A DNA stretch of 6,035 nt from Thermoplasmata archaeon (GTDB lineage: Archaea; Thermoplasmatota; Thermoplasmata; UBA10834). The translations under genes were made by a program, and so were the position numbers. The stretch covers positions 11,239 through 17,273 of the forward strand of contig DUKU01000065.1 in assembly GCA_013329135.1 (NCBI GenBank), written 5' to 3'. Shown in pieces: positions 3,193-6,035 of this stretch (position 1 is the first letter of the stretch; each line of letters starts with the position of its first letter). The notes below the pieces were generated by a model. It saw only the letters and a list, made by a program, of their open reading frames with translations, made no database searches and was not told where the DNA came from.

Positions 3193-6035
3193 GAGTCTGT
3201 CTCCAAGGAACATTTCCTGGGCAACCTGTACTCGTCCATGGATCAGATGGCCGAGGCCGTCATGGTGATGGACGTCAACGGCAACATGGTGTACATCAAC
3301 AAGGCCTTCGAGGCACTCATGGGCATCTCGAAGGAGGATGCGGCGAAGTGCAGCACGTCTGGCACGACAGCTCTGCCAGCTGATTTCGATATCTCGCACG
3401 TGCTGAGGGAATCACTGGAGGGCGGCTGGTCCGGTGATGTCACAGTCGGCGTCAAGAGCGGCCCCCCTACAATCGTTCACATCGATGCCAAGCCCGTGAG
3501 GGATGGTCAGGGCCAGCCATTGGGCGTCGTCGGCGTGTTCAGGAACGTGACCCGGGAGAAGTCCGAGAAGGTCGAGCTCGAGAAGTACAAGTCGCAGCTC
3601 GAGAAGAAGATGGAGGCGCGGACGGCCGAGCTCGCGCGCAGGGTCAGCCAGCTGACGACCATCAACAAGATCAGTCGGGTCGTGACATCAATACTCGACC
3701 CCGATGAACTCATGGCGGAGTTCGCCAAGTCCATAGCCGCTGGGTTCGGTTACCAGCACGTCGTCGTGATGGCCATGGACAAGGAACGGGGCGAGCTGCA
3801 GTTCAGGGCCGGGCATGGCTCGAAGATGCCCGAAGTGTCCAAGAACCTGAAACTGAAACTGAAGGAGGGCATCATCGGCCACGCGGCATTCTTCTCGGAG
3901 ACGCTGGTGACGGGCGACGTGGAAGCCGACCCGAGATACATCACGAAGGGCATCCGGACCACCAAGTCCGAGCTCGCGATACCGATCCTGTTCAGGGGAG
4001 ATCTCATCGGAGTCCTGGATATCCAGAGCGACATGAAAGATGCGTTCACGAGGAACGATGTCACGCTCCTCGAGATGCTCACCGACATACTCGCGACGGC
4101 GATCGTGAACGCTCGCACGTTCACCGAGTCGAAGGAGCGCGAGCACGCGTTGACGGTATTGGACAGGATCAGCAAGCAGATATCCTTCAGGCAGGAGCCC
4201 AGTGTCATCCTAGACCAGGTGGCCAGGGACGCCGCCGCGCTGCTCAAGGGCGAGAAGGCGATGGTCGGCCTCAGGGAGGATCTCACGAACAAACTGCAGT
4301 GGGTCGCATCTTACAATGTCGACAGGGCCGTGCTCGAGAAGCTGGAGTTCAGCGCCGGAAAAGGCGTCACTGGCCGCGCCCTCTCGAGGCTGAAGGCGGA
4401 AGTGGTCAACGACTACTTGGCCGACCTGGACGCGAGTGCTAGGGATGCGGAGATATTCAATATCAAATCCATCGTCTCGGCGCCTCTCATAATCGAAGGG
4501 CGGAGCATCGGGGTCGTGAACGTCTACAACAGGCTCGGGGACGGGAAGTTCAGCAGGAACGACTCCATATTCCTGTCCTCGCTGGCCGACCATGCGGCGA
4601 TTGCCCTCGAGACCTCGAACCTCATGACCTCGCTCAACCAGAGGGTGCGGTCGCAGCTCGCGCTCCTGGATATCGCGCTGTCGATGCAGAGGCAGATAGA
4701 GATCGGCGGCACGTACGAGTACGTCGCGGACAAGCTCAGGGAAGTCGTCTGGTACGACTCCATAACGTTCTACCGGATCGATCACGAGAACGGCACGTTG
4801 CTGCCCGTCCACGCTCGTGGTTCATACGCGGACCAGGTGATGTCCGAGACTTTCCCGGTGGGTGAGGGGATCACGGGTCACGTGGCCAAGACCGGCAAGG
4901 CAGAGCTGGTGAACAACACAACCGCGGACGCCCGTGCTGCCCAGGTGGACGGCACGCCCGTCGAGCCAGAGGCAATCATGGCGATCCCCCTCAGGGGCAG
5001 GGAGCGGCTCATCGGCGTCCTCACGATCTACCGGGAGGGCGGCCGGACCTTCACCCCCGCCGACTTCGAGATCGTCCAGCTGTTCGCTAACCAGGCAGCG
5101 GTCGCCGTCGAGAACTCGGAGCTGTACTTGACCGAGGAGAGGCTGCTCGGGGAGAGCAGGACCAAGGTGGCGCAGATGTCCCGCGTGCTGGAGCTCACCA
5201 CATCCGTCATGTACATGGACGACCTCGACAAGCTCCTGAACAACCTTGCGAGCGCCGTCGTCAACTCCTTTGGTTTCAGGAGGGCCGCGGTCTCGCTCCT
5301 GGACCTGGGCAAGAACGTGTTCATCAACCGTGCCTTGGCCGGATTCCCCGAATGGGTCAGTCCCGGCAGGACAGTCCCGGCTGAGAGGGTCCTCGAGGAC
5401 ATGAAGGACGAGTTCAAGATAGGGGAGACCACGTACTACGTCAAGTACGAGGACCAAGACTACGGCATCGAGGAGTTCGATTTCATCGCGCACCCCGAGC
5501 TGGCCAACGTGCCGCGGTCCGCGCCAGACGCATGGCACGAGCGAGACATCCTCTTATTCACGCTCAAGGACCGGAGTGGCCGCCTGAATGGCTACCTCCT
5601 CGTGGACGAGCCCAACGACCTCAAGATACCGACGACTGAGCAGATCGAGGTCCTGGAGGTGCTCGCGGGAATAGCGTCCATCGGTCTGGAGAACTCGGGA
5701 CTGTACGAGAAGCAGGTGTTCGCGGTCAACGAGATAGCCCTGTTGAACGACCTCATGACCCACGATATCAACAACTTCAACCAGGGTATCATGGGCTACA
5801 TCGAGCTGCTGCTCCAGGACAAGAGGCTCGACGAGGGACAGAAACGATACGCCGAGAAGGCCCTCGTGCAGGTCAGGAACAACGCGAGGGTGATTGACAA
5901 CATCAGGAAGCTCGCCAAGGTCAGGTCCATGGCCGAGGACGACTTCACCGTCTGGGACATCCACTCACCGATCATGAGTGCAGTCCAGGCGGTCTCAAGG
6001 CAGTCACCGGAGAAGACGATCCAGGTCGTGCCGGC
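2899..6035 (+). CDS. Large cytosolic PAS-PAS-GAF4 sensor histidine kinase, cut by the window end
   Basis: The frame is open to the right edge: 1,045 complete codons from the first canonical in-frame start, a TTG at 2899 that lacks a good ribosome binding site (see 2796-2898 for the likely true start). Counted from 2899, the domains are PAS 1 (about 1-98, with Cys34 and C-R-N-C-P at 45-49), PAS 2 (about 104-222, VMVMDVNGNMVYINKAFEAL), and a charged coiled coil (about 222-255). Four GAF domains follow (about 252-410, 412-584, 586-747 and 748-939). The DHp helix comes next, with LMTHDINNFNQGIMGYIELL and His955 as the expected phosphoacceptor. After it D-I-N-N fits the E/D-x-x-N/T motif of HisKA proteins that can also dephosphorylate their response regulator. 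The ATP-binding domain lies beyond the window. There is no signal peptide or membrane helix, so it should sense cytosolic signals. No response regulator is visible, so its partner is unknown. Confidence 0.9.
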   Translation, partial: MFPDRVSVVRDDRTIVYLSPALREAHGDLIGKKCFETALASEEVCRNCPVARGAERSTFPFTRTVKLPGGAVWELTVTRYEDEETSEVFYFSFERDVTESVSKEHFLGNLYSSMDQMAEAVMVMDVNGNMVYINKAFEALMGISKEDAAKCSTSGTTALPADFDISHVLRESLEGGWSGDVTVGVKSGPPTIVHIDAKPVRDGQGQPLGVVGVFRNVTREKSEKVELEKYKSQLEKKMEARTAELARRVSQLTTINKISRVVTSILDPDELMAEFAKSIAAGFGYQHVVVMAMDKERGELQFRAGHGSKMPEVSKNLKLKLKEGIIGHAAFFSETLVTGDVEADPRYITKGIRTTKSELAIPILFRGDLIGVLDIQSDMKDAFTRNDVTLLEMLTDILATAIVNARTFTESKEREHALTVLDRISKQISFRQEPSVILDQVARDAAALLKGEKAMVGLREDLTNKLQWVASYNVDRAVLEKLEFSAGKGVTGRALSRLKAEVVNDYLADLDASARDAEIFNIKSIVSAPLIIEGRSIGVVNVYNRLGDGKFSRNDSIFLSSLADHAAIALETSNLMTSLNQRVRSQLALLDIALSMQRQIEIGGTYEYVADKLREVVWYDSITFYRIDHENGTLLPVHARGSYADQVMSETFPVGEGITGHVAKTGKAELVNNTTADARAAQVDGTPVEPEAIMAIPLRGRERLIGVLTIYREGGRTFTPADFEIVQLFANQAAVAVENSELYLTEERLLGESRTKVAQMSRVLELTTSVMYMDDLDKLLNNLASAVVNSFGFRRAAVSLLDLGKNVFINRALAGFPEWVSPGRTVPAERVLEDMKDEFKIGETTYYVKYEDQDYGIEEFDFIAHPELANVPRSAPDAWHERDILLFTLKDRSGRLNGYLLVDEPNDLKIPTTEQIEVLEVLAGIASIGLENSGLYEKQVFAVNEIALLNDLMTHDINNFNQGIMGYIELLLQDKRLDEGQKRYAEKALVQVRNNARVIDNIRKLAKVRSMAEDDFTVWDIHSPIMSAVQAVSRQSPEKTIQVVP
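3652..5715 (+). other. Tandem array of four GAF domains
   Basis: Four consecutive modules span about 3652-4128, 4132-4650, 4654-5139 and 5140-5715. Modules 1 to 3 each show a G-I-x-G-H/V-T-G-R type loop (EGIIGHAAF, GKGVTGRAL, GEGITGHVA), then a P-I/L strand and IGVLDIQS-, IGVVNVYN- or IGVLTIYR-like strands, and end in a helix with an A-V/L-E-N/T-S-like segment. Module 4 is divergent: it lacks the loop, has a TTYYVKYEDQDYG insert, and ends GYLLVDEPNDLKIPTTEQIE. Each module is preceded by a helix that may form part of a continuous signalling helix. No bound cofactor can be named from sequence. Confidence 0.8.

Noticed and set aside
2667..5964. A series of long minus-strand open frames opposite the kinase (up to 238 codons)
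   Set aside because: They mirror the G/C-rich third positions of the kinase, have low-complexity Ser/Arg- or Asp/His-Val-rich content without recognisable domains, and lie opposite clear PAS, GAF and DHp sequence.
1..6035. A new defence, mobile or CRISPR-like system
   Set aside because: There are no direct repeats, inverted-repeat ends, integrase or nuclease genes and no base-composition break. All genes belong to ordinary chromosomal families.

Overview
The window reads as archaeal chromosome with high GC content, from a euryarchaeal-type lineage. Three things support this: an archaeal translation initiation factor 2 beta subunit, an archaeal presenilin-like membrane protease, and TATA-box promoters placed for leaderless or short-leader transcripts. 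Thermoplasmatota or a related methanogen-like group would fit the protein repertoire and the heavy AGG and ATA codon use, but the taxon is an inference. All the genes look native, with similar G/C-rich third codon positions. I see no mobile element, CRISPR array, tRNA or rRNA.

Positions 1-1013 hold a minus-strand pair: a nine-helix presenilin/signal-peptide-peptidase-like aspartyl protease, followed by the first 26 codons of a calcineurin-like metallophosphoesterase that runs off the left edge. They are 6 bases apart, and the second gene's ribosome binding site overlaps the first gene's stop codon. A short A/T-rich stretch at 1036-1045 seems to act as a divergent promoter. Toward the left it gives a leaderless start at 1013, and toward the right it serves a PhzF-family isomerase/epimerase-like gene at 1091-2002. 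That gene converges, with a 9-base gap, on the aIF2-beta gene (2012-2638, minus strand), which carries a C-terminal TRAM RNA-binding domain.

A GC-rich divergent intergenic region (2639 to about 2795) carries a TATA box for each flanking gene. From there to the right edge runs a very large soluble sensor histidine kinase on the plus strand: two PAS domains, a coiled coil, four GAF domains and a DHp domain with its phosphoacceptor His. The catalytic ATPase domain lies beyond the window. The kinase has no usable start codon at the head of its open frame. A single extra G at 2808-2810 would explain this, because removing it joins a well-placed ATG at 2796 to the rest of the gene.

The genes do not form one pathway. 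They are a housekeeping translation factor, a membrane protease pair, a small-molecule isomerase and an environmental or redox sensor. I did not find a convincing new multi-gene system. The items most worth a second look are the broken kinase start, the shared divergent promoter that corrects the protease start, and the large tandem-GAF architecture.
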